NCBI GenBank assembly: GCA_944393375.1
Contig: CALXZX010000015.1
Coordinates: 1 to 43,433, forward strand
From: an uncultured Clostridia bacterium
GTDB taxonomy: Bacteria; Bacillota; Clostridia; TANB77; CAG-508
DNA: 43,433 nt
Direction: 5' to 3'
Shown: positions 27,290-35,346 of the stretch, piece after piece
Layout of the letters: each line of letters begins with the position of its first letter
How positions within the stretch are numbered: the stretch's first letter is position 1
Translations under genes and position numbers: made by a program
The notes under the pieces: model-generated
Database searches by the model: none
Told to the model about the DNA's origin: nothing
The model's input: the letters and a program-made list of their open reading frames with translations, nothing else

Positions 27290-27314
27290 GGCACATTTTT
27301 TGTGTCCTTTTTTT
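27288..27314 (+). terminator. Intrinsic terminator of the 58-residue gene
   Basis: AAGGCACA and TGTGTCCTT pair with one bulged base around a short T-rich loop, followed by seven T. The stem begins on the last two bases of the stop codon. Confidence 0.7.
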
Positions 27315-27362
27315 ATTGTATTGTTCAATCAGTTTATTGGTTTATTAACATACATTTTTCTA

Positions 27363-29045
27363 TTATATTTGATCTTTTACTGTGGTTTTCTCTAATAAAT
27401 ATACTTTTTTTCTTTTCCCTATAAATACTATAATGCAAACAATAGCTGTTACTACACTAATCATGTTTGCCATTTTCATAACCATTGTCTTTTCATATGT
27501 TAAAGTATATGTTCCACTTTCTTGAATCGTTGCTTGTAAAAATCCATTATCACTTTCTGTTAATTCTACTTCTTGTCCATTTACTTCTAATTGATATCCC
27601 ATATAGTAAATTCTTGGTAATTCAATTGTCATGCTTTCTGAAGTATTTACTTCAAATGTTAAATCTGGAACATCATCTAAAATTTTTGTGATTTCTCCTG
27701 TACCACTTTTTACAATAATATCTTTATTCCTATTTTCAAAATATTCAAAATTGTTTATGGCTTTTTCTGGCAGATATTCTCTTTCATTTCCCATACATCT
27801 TTCATTATTAATATCGGTAATATCTATTTGATCTCCCTCTAAATGGTCTATATAAATACATGTTCCTAATACTGTTAGCATTAATAAGCCACAAGCAACT
27901 GTTTTAAAATATTTCTTGTTTTCAATTTGTTTTAAGCAAATACCTGATATCAGAATTGCTCCAAATGTAATATATATTACCAGTCTCCATGGAAATTGTA
28001 AGGTTTGTAAAATATCTGGTGTATAATACCATGGGAATGCATCTGTTACCATAATTGTTGATAAAACCGTAAATGCAACTAAAAAGATCCATATTTTTTC
28101 TTTCCATAATTTTTTCTTGATAATAAAAAATATACTAATAAAAAATAAAATGGTTACAAATAGTTGAAGGTTATATCTTATAAAATGGAAATCAATCTCT
28201 CTAAAAAATGTAAATAATTCTTTTATGGAAATCGTACTATATTTTAGACCACCTTTTCCTGTCATATAATATGGCATAAATATACCATAACTTCCTTTTA
28301 ATTTTATTTCTAACATTGGCATCCAGAAAGAAGCTGTTAATAAAAGTGTTATTCCTGAAGCTAATATCAAATAGAAAATATGTTTCTTTGTAAATATTTG
28401 CTTAAAGTACACAATAAAAAATGTTACCAAAAGCATTAATGTAAAATAGATTGTCATTGCTATATGAGAATAAATAGCTAATGTATATCCTCCTATAAAA
28501 CATATAAAAAACAGTCGATATCTTTTCTCAACTAAATATAATAGTCCTAATACAATTAAAGGAATTGCCACAGGAATAAACATTTCTGAAAAAGCATCTC
28601 TTACAAATATTTCTGCTAAGTGATAAGGTGCTGCCATGTAAAATAAAGATAGTAACATAGCTATTTTTTTGCTTTTAAAAATTTTCTCCCCCAAAAGATA
28701 AAATGTAACCCCTGATGCAAAAAAGGTTAACCATTGTGTAATACGCATTCCAACAGCAACATTACCAATATGAAAAATACTTAATATTTTTGTGATATAG
28801 GCTGCTGTCAAATGTGGAATTGGAGGATAAAAAAATCTTGTTCCGTATCCTAAATCATTTCCTATATATTTTAAAGGTTCTTGTACTGTTAAGTTATCCC
28901 AAGATAATTGATCAACAATTGCTGTTATGGTTGATAAATGAAAGTCTGTATCATGTCCTTTAATATATCCATTATGTACATCTATTAGCATAATTACCAT
29001 ACTGAAAATAAAAATTGCTACTATATATTTTATTTTCTGTTTCAT
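27363..29045 (-). CDS. Multi-pass membrane protein, 6-pyruvoyl-tetrahydropterin synthase-related (GT-C-like)
   Basis: This 560-residue protein has about 10-11 membrane spans and a C-terminal extracytoplasmic beta-rich domain (about 410-525) before a final span. The early loop GHDTDFHLSTI and FFYPPIPHLTAAYI match the PTPS-related membrane family (PF10131), a GT-C-like group thought to act in lipid-linked glycosyl transfer; the name comes from an annotation, not an enzyme activity. The ATG at 29045 is preferred over a GTG at 29054 that lies inside the ribosome site AAAGGTGAG. A near-perfect promoter lies at 29078-29106. No companion glycan genes are in view. Confidence 0.82.
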   Translation of the reverse strand: MKQKIKYIVAIFIFSMVIMLIDVHNGYIKGHDTDFHLSTITAIVDQLSWDNLTVQEPLKYIGNDLGYGTRFFYPPIPHLTAAYITKILSIFHIGNVAVGMRITQWLTFFASGVTFYLLGEKIFKSKKIAMLLSLFYMAAPYHLAEIFVRDAFSEMFIPVAIPLIVLGLLYLVEKRYRLFFICFIGGYTLAIYSHIAMTIYFTLMLLVTFFIVYFKQIFTKKHIFYLILASGITLLLTASFWMPMLEIKLKGSYGIFMPYYMTGKGGLKYSTISIKELFTFFREIDFHFIRYNLQLFVTILFFISIFFIIKKKLWKEKIWIFLVAFTVLSTIMVTDAFPWYYTPDILQTLQFPWRLVIYITFGAILISGICLKQIENKKYFKTVACGLLMLTVLGTCIYIDHLEGDQIDITDINNERCMGNEREYLPEKAINNFEYFENRNKDIIVKSGTGEITKILDDVPDLTFEVNTSESMTIELPRIYYMGYQLEVNGQEVELTESDNGFLQATIQESGTYTLTYEKTMVMKMANMISVVTAIVCIIVFIGKRKKVYLLEKTTVKDQI

Positions 29046-29077
29046 ATTTCTCACCTTTTATTTTTCTTATATGTTTC

Positions 29078-29106
29078 ATTATATTACATTCTTATTCTTT
29101 TCGCAA
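29078..29106 (-). promoter_or_regulatory. Promoter for the GT-C-like gene
   Basis: The minus strand shows TTGCGA (29101-29106), a 17-base spacer and TATAAT (29078-29083), about 30 bases above the start codon. Confidence 0.65.
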
Positions 29107-29113
29107 TATTTAC

Positions 29114-29141
29114 TTGACTTTAAAATAACACATAATTTTAT
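29114..29141 (+). promoter_or_regulatory. Candidate promoter for the 178-residue membrane protein
   Basis: The plus strand shows TTGACT (29114-29119), a 16-base spacer and TTTTAT (29136-29141). It is divergent from the promoter at 29078-29106. Confidence 0.45.
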
Positions 29142-29196
29142 TTTATTATTGTAATATTCTATTTTTTCATATAAAATATTTTTAGGGGGATTTTTT

Positions 29197-29733
29197 ATGA
29201 ACGATAATCAGGATTTTGATATAAAAAATAAAGCACATATCCAAGAAGTCTATAAAGATAAATCTATTCGCTTTTTAAAATTTTGTATAGGTATTTTTGC
29301 ATTTGATGGATTTACTTACTTAATTCCATTTGTTTATAATGCTATTGATTTAGGACATATGAATGCTTTTGATTTTGGACTTATTTTTGAGGTAATTTCG
29401 TTTGTTTTTGTTCTAGTATCTATTGATAGATTAAAACAAAATAACTTACAATCCTCTAAAAAAAGTATTATTATTGCTATGATTCCTATCGGTTGGTTAA
29501 TCATTTATGATTTTATCAATTTACTAGCCAATATAAAAGAAGTATTAGGAGAAGTTGTTTCTTATTATATAGGACCAGACAAATTTTTCTATTTTTTGAG
29601 TCCCTATCTTGTTGATGTAACATTAATTGCAATAATTATATTCTTATATAAATCTTATTTATCTATAAATAAATCAGATGGAACTACTCCTATTTCAGAC
29701 AATTATACAGATTCTTTTTATGATAAATTATAA
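29197..29733 (+). CDS. Integral membrane protein, unknown
   Basis: No family was recognised. The 178-residue protein has a charged N-terminus of about 25 residues, four membrane spans (about 30-50, 60-82, 92-112, 138-158) and a polar tail rich in D, S and T. A strong GGGGG ribosome site precedes the ATG. It is one of the few plus-strand genes, with its own promoter and a terminator shared with the convergent membrane gene below. No motif suggests an activity. Confidence 0.75.
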   Translation: MNDNQDFDIKNKAHIQEVYKDKSIRFLKFCIGIFAFDGFTYLIPFVYNAIDLGHMNAFDFGLIFEVISFVFVLVSIDRLKQNNLQSSKKSIIIAMIPIGWLIIYDFINLLANIKEVLGEVVSYYIGPDKFFYFLSPYLVDVTLIAIIIFLYKSYLSINKSDGTTPISDNYTDSFYDKL

Positions 29734-29764
29734 AATAAAATTTATTATTTCTAACAATAGAAAA

Positions 29765-29807
29765 AGTTATCTATTTTTCATTTTTTAATAGATAACTCTC
29801 TTTTTTT
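29765..29807. terminator. Bidirectional terminator between convergent membrane genes
   Basis: Perfect 11-bp arms (29765-29775 and 29787-29797) around an 11-base loop are followed by seven T on the plus strand; A-rich sequence on the other side could serve the minus-strand gene ending at 29808. Confidence 0.8.
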
Positions 29808-30527
29808 CTAAAACTTTATATTTTCTTCTTCATCAAATAGTACTGCATCATCTTTATGCAATTCCTCTTTTTTATCTTCCAAATTTGCTAATCTATATGC
29901 TAAATAAAATATAATACATATAGTAATAAAATATATAACCATATATAATATTGTTTTCACTTTAAAATTTGTATAAGCATTTATACTTTCTTCTATATAT
30001 GCTTCTTTATCATCTAGATATTGTATTCCTGTTAATCCTACTATTACTCTTTTTGAACTAGTATCTCCTTGTTCATATGTTTCATAAAATTTTCCAAAAG
30101 TTTCTTCATTATATTGGCTATCTAAATATATTTTTAATCCTAAATGAATACAAACAATTACTAATGATAATATTCCTACTAATCTTAGTCCCTTTATGAT
30201 TGTTTCTTTTTGTTTGGATAATATTGTAATCAGAGCTGCTAAAATAACCGTAGCTAGAATACTAATTAATTGAAAAGTTAAAAATGTTTCTTTTGTTTCT
30301 GCTATTGGATCATAAAATGTAATTTGATAGGCAAACAAATATACTGCAACTGCTATCAGAATAATGAGAAAAGCTGAAATCAATTCCATAGCAATAAAAG
30401 TTTTATCATAGTGTATAATAATAAATCTACCATTCCAATAATGTGAATAATGTGGTGCACTATATCCACCATTTCCATTATCTTTTCCTATATCAATATT
30501 AGGAACTTCTCCTCTATTTCTAAACAT
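29808..30527 (-). CDS. Integral membrane protein, unknown
   Basis: No family was recognised. The 239-residue protein has a soluble glycine- and aromatic-rich N-terminus (about 1-40, GGYSAPHYSHYWNGRF) and about four membrane spans (45-68, 84-104, 113-131, 189-212), with an extracytoplasmic loop between the third and fourth. The C-terminal tail is acidic (about 30 residues). A GGAG site lies 10 bases upstream. It converges on the unrelated plus-strand membrane gene and lies above the tRNA pair's terminator. Confidence 0.75.
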   Translation of the reverse strand: MFRNRGEVPNIDIGKDNGNGGYSAPHYSHYWNGRFIIIHYDKTFIAMELISAFLIILIAVAVYLFAYQITFYDPIAETKETFLTFQLISILATVILAALITILSKQKETIIKGLRLVGILSLVIVCIHLGLKIYLDSQYNEETFGKFYETYEQGDTSSKRVIVGLTGIQYLDDKEAYIEESINAYTNFKVKTILYMVIYFITICIIFYLAYRLANLEDKKEELHKDDAVLFDEEENIKF

Positions 30528-30562
30528 ACCCCTTTTACTCCTTTTATGATTACTTTAAGTTA

Positions 30563-30591
30563 ATGGTATCATATAATATTTTTTATTTCAA
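30563..30591 (-). promoter_or_regulatory. Candidate promoter for the 239-residue membrane protein
   Basis: The minus strand shows TTGAAA (30586-30591), a 17-base spacer and TACCAT (30563-30568) with an upstream TGA. The -10 is weak. Confidence 0.35.
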
Positions 30592-30615
30592 TGTTTCTTT
30601 ACTGTTTCTTTTAAA

Positions 30616-30654
30616 AACAAAAAACTTACGAAATTTTGTTATTTCGTAAGTTTT
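30616..30654 (-). terminator. Intrinsic terminator of the tRNA pair
   Basis: A perfect 14-bp stem (30641-30654 with 30621-30634) around a six-base loop ends in a T-run on the minus strand, two bases beyond the CCA end of tRNA-Tyr. Confidence 0.85.
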
Positions 30655-30655
30655 A

Positions 30656-30741
30656 TGGTGGGCAGGGAAGGATTCGAACCTTCGTACTCAAATGAGAACA
30701 GATTTACAGTCTGCCGCCTTTAGCCACTCGGCCACCTACCC
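30656..30741 (-). tRNA. tRNA-Tyr (GTA)
   Basis: The minus-strand gene folds as a class II tRNA with a long variable arm. The acceptor stem pairs GGGTAGG with CCTGCCC (one G-U), the anticodon loop CTGTAAA gives GTA, and the T-loop reads GGTTCGAATCC. Discriminator A and the 3' CCA are encoded. It lies 10 bases below the other tRNA and shares its promoter. Confidence 0.95.
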
Positions 30742-30751
30742 ATATGTATAA

Positions 30752-30828
30752 TGGTGCTCCCTCAAGGATTCGAACCTTGGACCCACCGGTTATGAGCCGG
30801 TTGCTCTGACCAACTGAGCTAAGGGAGC
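30752..30828 (-). tRNA. tRNA with CAT anticodon (Met, or Ile2 after lysidine)
   Basis: The gene folds as a 77-base class I tRNA with acceptor GCTCCCT/AGGGAGC, D-arm AGCTCAGTTGGTCAGAGC, anticodon loop CTCATAA and encoded CCA. It is not initiator tRNA, because the 5' base pairs normally. Anticodon CAT could be elongator Met or an Ile2 tRNA in which TilS changes C34. Acceptor C4-G69 and C5-G68, features read by TilS in E. coli, lean to Ile2, but clostridial rules differ, so identity is left open. Confidence 0.9.
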
Positions 30829-30848
30829 GTTTTCCTAACGCAAGTTAA

Positions 30849-30877
30849 AGTATAAACTATTTTCATTTAGTTGTCAA
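30849..30877 (-). promoter_or_regulatory. Promoter for the tRNA pair
   Basis: The minus strand shows TTGACA (30872-30877), a 17-base spacer and TATACT (30849-30854), about 20 bases above the first tRNA. It is one of the best promoter matches in the window. Confidence 0.8.
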
Positions 30878-30965
30878 GACATTTTTTCAAATTCCTATAA
30901 TTTCTTACTAATTATTCGCTACTTTTAGTCTAAGATATATTTTTATTTTTCTTTTATAGTTGTTA

Positions 30966-30993
30966 AAGGAGTTAGTTATTAGGCTAACTCCTT
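30966..30993 (-). terminator. Hairpin below the 283-residue coiled-coil gene
   Basis: Perfect 10-bp arms AAGGAGTTAG (30966-30975) and CTAACTCCTT (30984-30993) with an eight-base loop lie 10 bases past the stop. The T-run after it is short, so terminator strength is uncertain. Confidence 0.6.
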
Positions 30994-31003
30994 CTATTTT
31001 ATT

Positions 31004-31855
31004 TTAATAGTTATCTGAACCTTTACCTTCTGGTAATGCTGGATATTGTATAACAATTCTAATCTTTGTAATATATCTAATTGCTCTTACAATTTTACTG
31101 TTTTTAATTCTTTGCCATAAGCTTGGTTTTGCTTCAAATGTTACAGCTTGTTGATATTGTTGTTCAGCAATATTTACTTGTTGTACATTTTGTTCTTCTT
31201 GTACTTGTTCTACTACTGGGGTTGTTTCTTCTACTGGTGTTGGAATAGATTTCAATGCATCTGCTACTTCAATTCCTATATAACTTAATGCTTTTGATCT
31301 ATCTTCTATTCTTTCCATATCAATTTCTATATGTAAATTAGATTCTAGATTTGTTACTCTAGCATTTAATAGTTTCATAGCATCTTGATAATTTTGAGAT
31401 TTTTTTCCTTTAGATTTTCCAACAATATTTAATGTATCAATAATATCTTCTGGGAATTCATCTTCTGCTTTTTTTACTTGATCTTTCCAATCTTTTTGTT
31501 TATTATCTACAACATCAATTAATTCTTTCAATTTTCCTGATAAAGCTATATTTTGTTCTCTTTGTCTAATCAATTCCTCAATCTTTTTTGTATTTTCCTC
31601 AAATTGATTTGTAGCATATTCAACTAATCCATAAGCAGCCTTATATACACTTATTGGAAAATTTTTCTTTTTTGGATATTCAATTAAATATGTTTTGATA
31701 GACTCTATTAAATCTTTAAAATAAGAATCATCTTCTAATTGTACAATTTGTTTTTTACTGTTTGGGTTAATAAGCTTATGTACTTTATCTATATTTGATA
31801 ATATTTTCTCCTCAGTAATAACCATTCTCACATTTACTATGCCAGATCTAGACAT
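31004..31855 (-). CDS. Hypothetical coiled-coil protein
   Basis: No family was recognised. The 283-residue protein has a helical domain (about 10-200) with a coiled coil near 80-120, then a Q/V/E/P-rich linker (about 205-245, many repeats of EQ and VQQ) and a basic C-terminus (about 250-275, AKPSLWQRIKNSKIVRAI) that could bind membrane or nucleic acid. No signal peptide or transmembrane span. AAGGAGG precedes the ATG and a promoter lies at 31904-31932. It stands alone between the tRNAs and a palindrome-rich gap. Confidence 0.75.
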   Translation of the reverse strand: MSRSGIVNVRMVITEEKILSNIDKVHKLINPNSKKQIVQLEDDSYFKDLIESIKTYLIEYPKKKNFPISVYKAAYGLVEYATNQFEENTKKIEELIRQREQNIALSGKLKELIDVVDNKQKDWKDQVKKAEDEFPEDIIDTLNIVGKSKGKKSQNYQDAMKLLNARVTNLESNLHIEIDMERIEDRSKALSYIGIEVADALKSIPTPVEETTPVVEQVQEEQNVQQVNIAEQQYQQAVTFEAKPSLWQRIKNSKIVRAIRYITKIRIVIQYPALPEGKGSDNY

Positions 31856-31903
31856 GTAAATTACCTCCTTTTTATCTTAAGCATATGTTTTTATACAATT
31901 ATA

Positions 31904-31932
31904 ATTATACATTAACCTACAAAAAACTACAA
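31904..31932 (-). promoter_or_regulatory. Candidate promoter for the 283-residue gene
   Basis: The minus strand shows TTGTAG (31927-31932), a 17-base spacer and TATAAT (31904-31909). The -35 overlaps one arm of the inverted repeat at 31929-32042. Confidence 0.55.
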
Positions 31933-32042
31933 TACCAACGGAAGATTTTTTCTTTAAGTTTTTGTTACAAAAATATTACAATTTTGTAACATTTTCTGAT
32001 TTTTTTACTTCTTTTCTAGAATCACTTCTTCCGTAGTATTGT
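31929..32042. repeat. Long imperfect palindrome in the 31856-32178 gap
   Basis: Outer arms (31929-31945 and 32027-32042) match except for one extra base, and inside them GTTACAAAA pairs with TTTTGTAAC near 31964-31990. No coding ORF is present in the gap. It is different in sequence from the GGGGACGG family. Confidence 0.6.
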
Positions 32043-32055
32043 TTATAAAACACTT

Positions 32056-32079
32056 AAAGCAGAATAAAAATTCTGCTTT
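32056..32079 (-). terminator. Hairpin below the acyl-CoA synthetase gene
   Basis: Perfect 10-bp arms AAAGCAGAAT and ATTCTGCTTT around AAAA lie about 100 bases past the stop. No strong T-run follows, so it could be a weak terminator or a processing stem. Confidence 0.5.
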
Positions 32080-32178
32080 GTCCATTTTATTCTGCTAACG
32101 CACACCTTTATTGTATAGAAAAAATCTTCTTTTATCTTTACCCAATATGGATTTTTTCGTATACAACAAGGTTAATTC

Positions 32179-33894
32179 TTATAATACTGTTTTTATCTCT
32201 TCAAATCTTTTTACTTTTTGTGTCGTTGTTTTTATTAGTTCTTTATTTGTTACACTAATTTCTCTTACATATTTATATGCTGGCATTGATTTATTCATTT
32301 TCTTAACTTCTTGCCAAATTTTTTCTTTTAATTGTTCTGGGTCTTTTGTTCCATAAACTTCTTCTACTAATTCTTCATCATATACTATTTTTGCACTTAT
32401 TTTATAGTCACCATCATCTTCTGGTTTTCCATATACAAAAGATTCTTTTACACCTTCAATTTTATTAATCAATGTTTCTATTTCTTCTGGATATATATTT
32501 TTTCCATTTTTTAAAACAATGACAAATTTCTTTCTTCCTGAAATAAAGATAAAATCATCCTTATCTATTCTAGCTAAATCTCCTGTATGTAGCCATCCAT
32601 CTTCTGTAATCGTTTCTTTTGTTGCTTCTTCATTGTTATAATATCCAAGCATAACAGATGGACCTTTAACCATCAATTCTCCAATTCCTTCTTCATTAGG
32701 GTCCTCGATTTTTACATCTAAGCTTGGAAAAGCTTTTCCAATAGAGCCTAATCTTTGATACTTATCATCTTCTACTGAAATAACTGGTGAACTTTCTGTT
32801 AAACCATATCCTTGGTATAATGTGAATCCTAATTCATTAAATCCTTTTTCTGTTTCTGGATCTAGAGCTGCTCCTCCTGCTACAAATACTCTTATATTTC
32901 CACCTAATGTATCATGAATTTCTTTAAATAGTTTTTTTCTAATATCTATTCCAAATTTTAATAAGAATTGACTAATTTTAATTCCTTTTTGTACAGTTTT
33001 CAATTTACCTTTTTTCTCAATTGTTTTCATTACTTTTTTATACATTGCTTCAAATAAAATTGGAACAGAAACCATGACACTTGCTTTATATTCTTTTAAG
33101 TTATCTGCTATATGTCTAATCCCTTCACAAAATGCAATTGAAGAACCTCTTGATAATGGATATAAAAATCCAGTTGTACATTCAAATGTATGATGCAGTG
33201 GTAGGAAAGATAAAAATCTATCTGTATCATAAATTCTTAAAACTGATGTAATATCCATTAAATTTGCACATATATTTTTATGTGATAACATAACTGCTTT
33301 TGACATAGCAGTGGTTCCTGATGTAAATAGCATAATAGACATCTTTTCTGCATCAATTTTTGCATCTAAGAATTCTCTATTTCCTGCTTCTAATAATTCT
33401 TTTCCTTGTTTTATTAATTCATGTTCAGAATATACACCATTTTCTTCTTTTTCTAAATCCATAGAAATGAAATATTTTACTTTTGTATTATTTTCTTTCT
33501 TAATCTTGTTCATAACATCATTGTATTTTTCTGAATATACAATGGCTTCAACTTCTGAACGAATCATTAAGCTCTCTATTTCATTTTCTGGCAAAGATTT
33601 GTCTAATGGAACAATAACACCTGTTCCATTCACAACAGCTAGATAAACAATTCCCCATTCATATCTATTTTCTGATATAACAGCAATTCTTTTATCTTTT
33701 AATCCCATATTTACAAATTTAGTTCCTAATGCTTTTACATCATTTCTAAACTCTTTATGGGTAATTTCTCTAAATTTTCCTTCTTCTTCTGTTTTAAATA
33801 CATAGGCTGGTCTATCTCCATAAAGTTCTTCAGATTTTTCCAACATATCTCTTAAATCTGTAAATTTCATAAAATCATGTATTGGCTCTCTCAT
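32179..33894 (-). CDS. AMP-binding acyl-CoA synthetase (long-chain type)
   Basis: This 571-residue ANL-superfamily enzyme forms acyl-CoA from a carboxylic acid, ATP and CoA through an acyl-AMP. Motifs are IMLFTSGTTAMSKAV (about 187-201), YQGYGLTESSPVIS, WLHTGDLARID and the C-terminal lysine region GKNIYPEEIE. The overall form is like FadD/FAA1 long-chain synthetases; chain length is inferred, not read. It has no signal peptide. GGGGGAT precedes the ATG. It lies 14 bases below a TetR gene, suggesting regulation by acyl-CoA or fatty acid through that regulator. Confidence 0.9.
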   Translation of the reverse strand: MREPIHDFMKFTDLRDMLEKSEELYGDRPAYVFKTEEEGKFREITHKEFRNDVKALGTKFVNMGLKDKRIAVISENRYEWGIVYLAVVNGTGVIVPLDKSLPENEIESLMIRSEVEAIVYSEKYNDVMNKIKKENNTKVKYFISMDLEKEENGVYSEHELIKQGKELLEAGNREFLDAKIDAEKMSIMLFTSGTTAMSKAVMLSHKNICANLMDITSVLRIYDTDRFLSFLPLHHTFECTTGFLYPLSRGSSIAFCEGIRHIADNLKEYKASVMVSVPILFEAMYKKVMKTIEKKGKLKTVQKGIKISQFLLKFGIDIRKKLFKEIHDTLGGNIRVFVAGGAALDPETEKGFNELGFTLYQGYGLTESSPVISVEDDKYQRLGSIGKAFPSLDVKIEDPNEEGIGELMVKGPSVMLGYYNNEEATKETITEDGWLHTGDLARIDKDDFIFISGRKKFVIVLKNGKNIYPEEIETLINKIEGVKESFVYGKPEDDGDYKISAKIVYDEELVEEVYGTKDPEQLKEKIWQEVKKMNKSMPAYKYVREISVTNKELIKTTTQKVKRFEEIKTVL

Positions 33895-33908
33895 TTTCTA
33901 TCCCCCAT

Positions 33909-34478
33909 CTACTTTATTTTTAATCCTTCTATTACCGTATTTTCAAATTCTTTATATAATTTCATAATATCGATTTCTTTTTCATTTCTTAATTTATATA
34001 CCAATGTTGAACAAATCAATCCATAGATTTCAGAAGCAATTACCTTTGGATTACCTGCTTTTATTTGCTTTTTCTCAATTCCTTCTTTGACAATTTCTTC
34101 AATTTTCTTAATATATTCATAAATATGTTGTTTACATTTTTGATTTCTTGCTTCATTTCCCCAAAATTGACTTAGTAAAATCGTTATTAAATCTTCATAT
34201 TTCATAACAATTTTAATTTGTATTAAAACTACAGCTTTTAGTTTATCTATATAATTATCATATTTGGCTGTTTTAATATCAATACTATTTTGCAGTAGTT
34301 TCATACCTTCTTCAATTAAGAAATTGAAGATTTCTTCTTTACTTGAAAAATGATAATACAAAGTCCCTTTAGCCACACCTACTGTTGCAGTAATTTCCTC
34401 AATACTAGTGGCATCATACCCTTTTTCAGCAAACAATTTCATTGATGTTTCAAAAATCTTTCTTTTTGTTTTATTCAT
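33909..34478 (-). CDS. TetR/AcrR family transcriptional regulator
   Basis: The N-terminal helix-turn-helix (about 8-55) reads KIFETSMKLFAEKGYDATSI then AKGTLYYHFSSKEEIF, typical of TetR. The helical ligand domain (about 60-185) has no recognisable ligand signature. At 189 residues it has the usual length. It directly precedes the acyl-CoA synthetase gene and is transcribed with it. A palindrome overlaps its promoter, fitting autoregulation. The ligand may be an acyl-CoA, as for other fatty-acid TetR repressors, but this is inference. Confidence 0.93.
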   Translation of the reverse strand: MNKTKRKIFETSMKLFAEKGYDATSIEEITATVGVAKGTLYYHFSSKEEIFNFLIEEGMKLLQNSIDIKTAKYDNYIDKLKAVVLIQIKIVMKYEDLITILLSQFWGNEARNQKCKQHIYEYIKKIEEIVKEGIEKKQIKAGNPKVIASEIYGLICSTLVYKLRNEKEIDIMKLYKEFENTVIEGLKIK

Positions 34479-34510
34479 TTTCTAAACATCCTTTCAACAT
34501 GATATATCAA

Positions 34511-34550
34511 TGTTTATATTATATATGTAAACACTAAATATTGCAATATT
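34511..34550 (-). promoter_or_regulatory. TetR promoter with overlapping operator-like palindromes
   Basis: The minus strand shows TTGCAA (34541-34546), a 17-base spacer and TATAAT (34518-34523). The -10 lies inside TGTTTA-N11-TAAACA (34511-34533), and the -35 lies inside the perfect 14-base palindrome AATATTGCAATATT (34537-34550). Either palindrome could be the repressor site. Confidence 0.65.
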
Positions 34551-34578
34551 TTTTTATGGTTTTATACTACTTATTCTA

Positions 34579-34611
34579 AGAAAAAAACAAAGATGTATTT
34601 TATCTTTGTTT
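34579..34611 (-). terminator. Intrinsic terminator of the yqfC-to-metallopeptidase operon
   Basis: A perfect 10-bp stem (34602-34611 with 34585-34594) around a seven-base loop ends in a T-run on the minus strand, eight bases past the stop of the metallopeptidase gene. Confidence 0.85.
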
Positions 34612-34618
34612 CCCTCCT

Positions 34619-35308
34619 TTATCTTATCAAACATATTCCACAAAAAATGATAATCTTTATGATTACAGTTGTTAATAATGCAAAATTAACAGCTTTAATT
34701 CCTATATTATTTAATTTATCAAAATGACATACAATTTTATCAATTTCTTCTTGTGAAGATATTTTTTTATTTTCCATATATTCTTTTGCTAGAAATCTCG
34801 CTTTTATCATTGCATCATTTTCTAAATAGCTTCTTACAAAATAATAAACAAATCCTGCAATAATTAGAATAGCCAAAAAGGTCATTTCATATGGAAGTAT
34901 ATTACATAATTTCAAAATAGCTATAACGATAAAATATATCATATAAAGATTAGAATATATGAAATTAAATAATAATATTTTCCTATCTTGAATAGAATGT
35001 AAACATTCATGTGCAATCGTTTGTATTCTTGTAAAACTTTCTTTTACATTTGCAATTACTATTTTATTTGATATAGCTATATACAAAGAACTATTCGCCA
35101 TTTTATCTTCTTCTACTGTAACAGTTTCATTGTTTAACATATTTAAATATTCTTTGCACATATCTATATTGTCTGGATACTTTTTTGCTATTCTATCCAA
35201 TTCTTCGTTTTTAGCTATTTCTTCTATTTGTTTTTTATTATAGCTAAATAGATATTTTAAAATGAGTACTACCATTATTAAAAATATAATGATTATGAAA
35301 TATTCCAT
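34619..35308 (-). CDS. Membrane zinc metallopeptidase, YugP-like
   Basis: The protein has an N-terminal span (2-20), a cytoplasmic or outer catalytic segment with HECLH (100-104), two central spans (about 112-155), and a C-terminal span. AHECLHSIQ, followed further on by LENDAMIKA, where E162 could be the third zinc ligand, mirrors the Zn_peptidase_2 (YugP) family, whose motif is HECGHAIQ. Glycine at the third position of the motif is replaced by leucine. Length (229) is near the family's. It is last in the operon, just before the terminator. AAAGGA precedes the ATG. Substrate is unknown. Confidence 0.75.
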   Translation of the reverse strand: MEYFIIIIFLIMVVLILKYLFSYNKKQIEEIAKNEELDRIAKKYPDNIDMCKEYLNMLNNETVTVEEDKMANSSLYIAISNKIVIANVKESFTRIQTIAHECLHSIQDRKILLFNFIYSNLYMIYFIVIAILKLCNILPYEMTFLAILIIAGFVYYFVRSYLENDAMIKARFLAKEYMENKKISSQEEIDKIVCHFDKLNNIGIKAVNFALLTTVIIKIIIFCGICLIR

Positions 35309-35346
35309 TTTTTATTCCTTTATTTTTTGTTATTACTTATCTTTTA

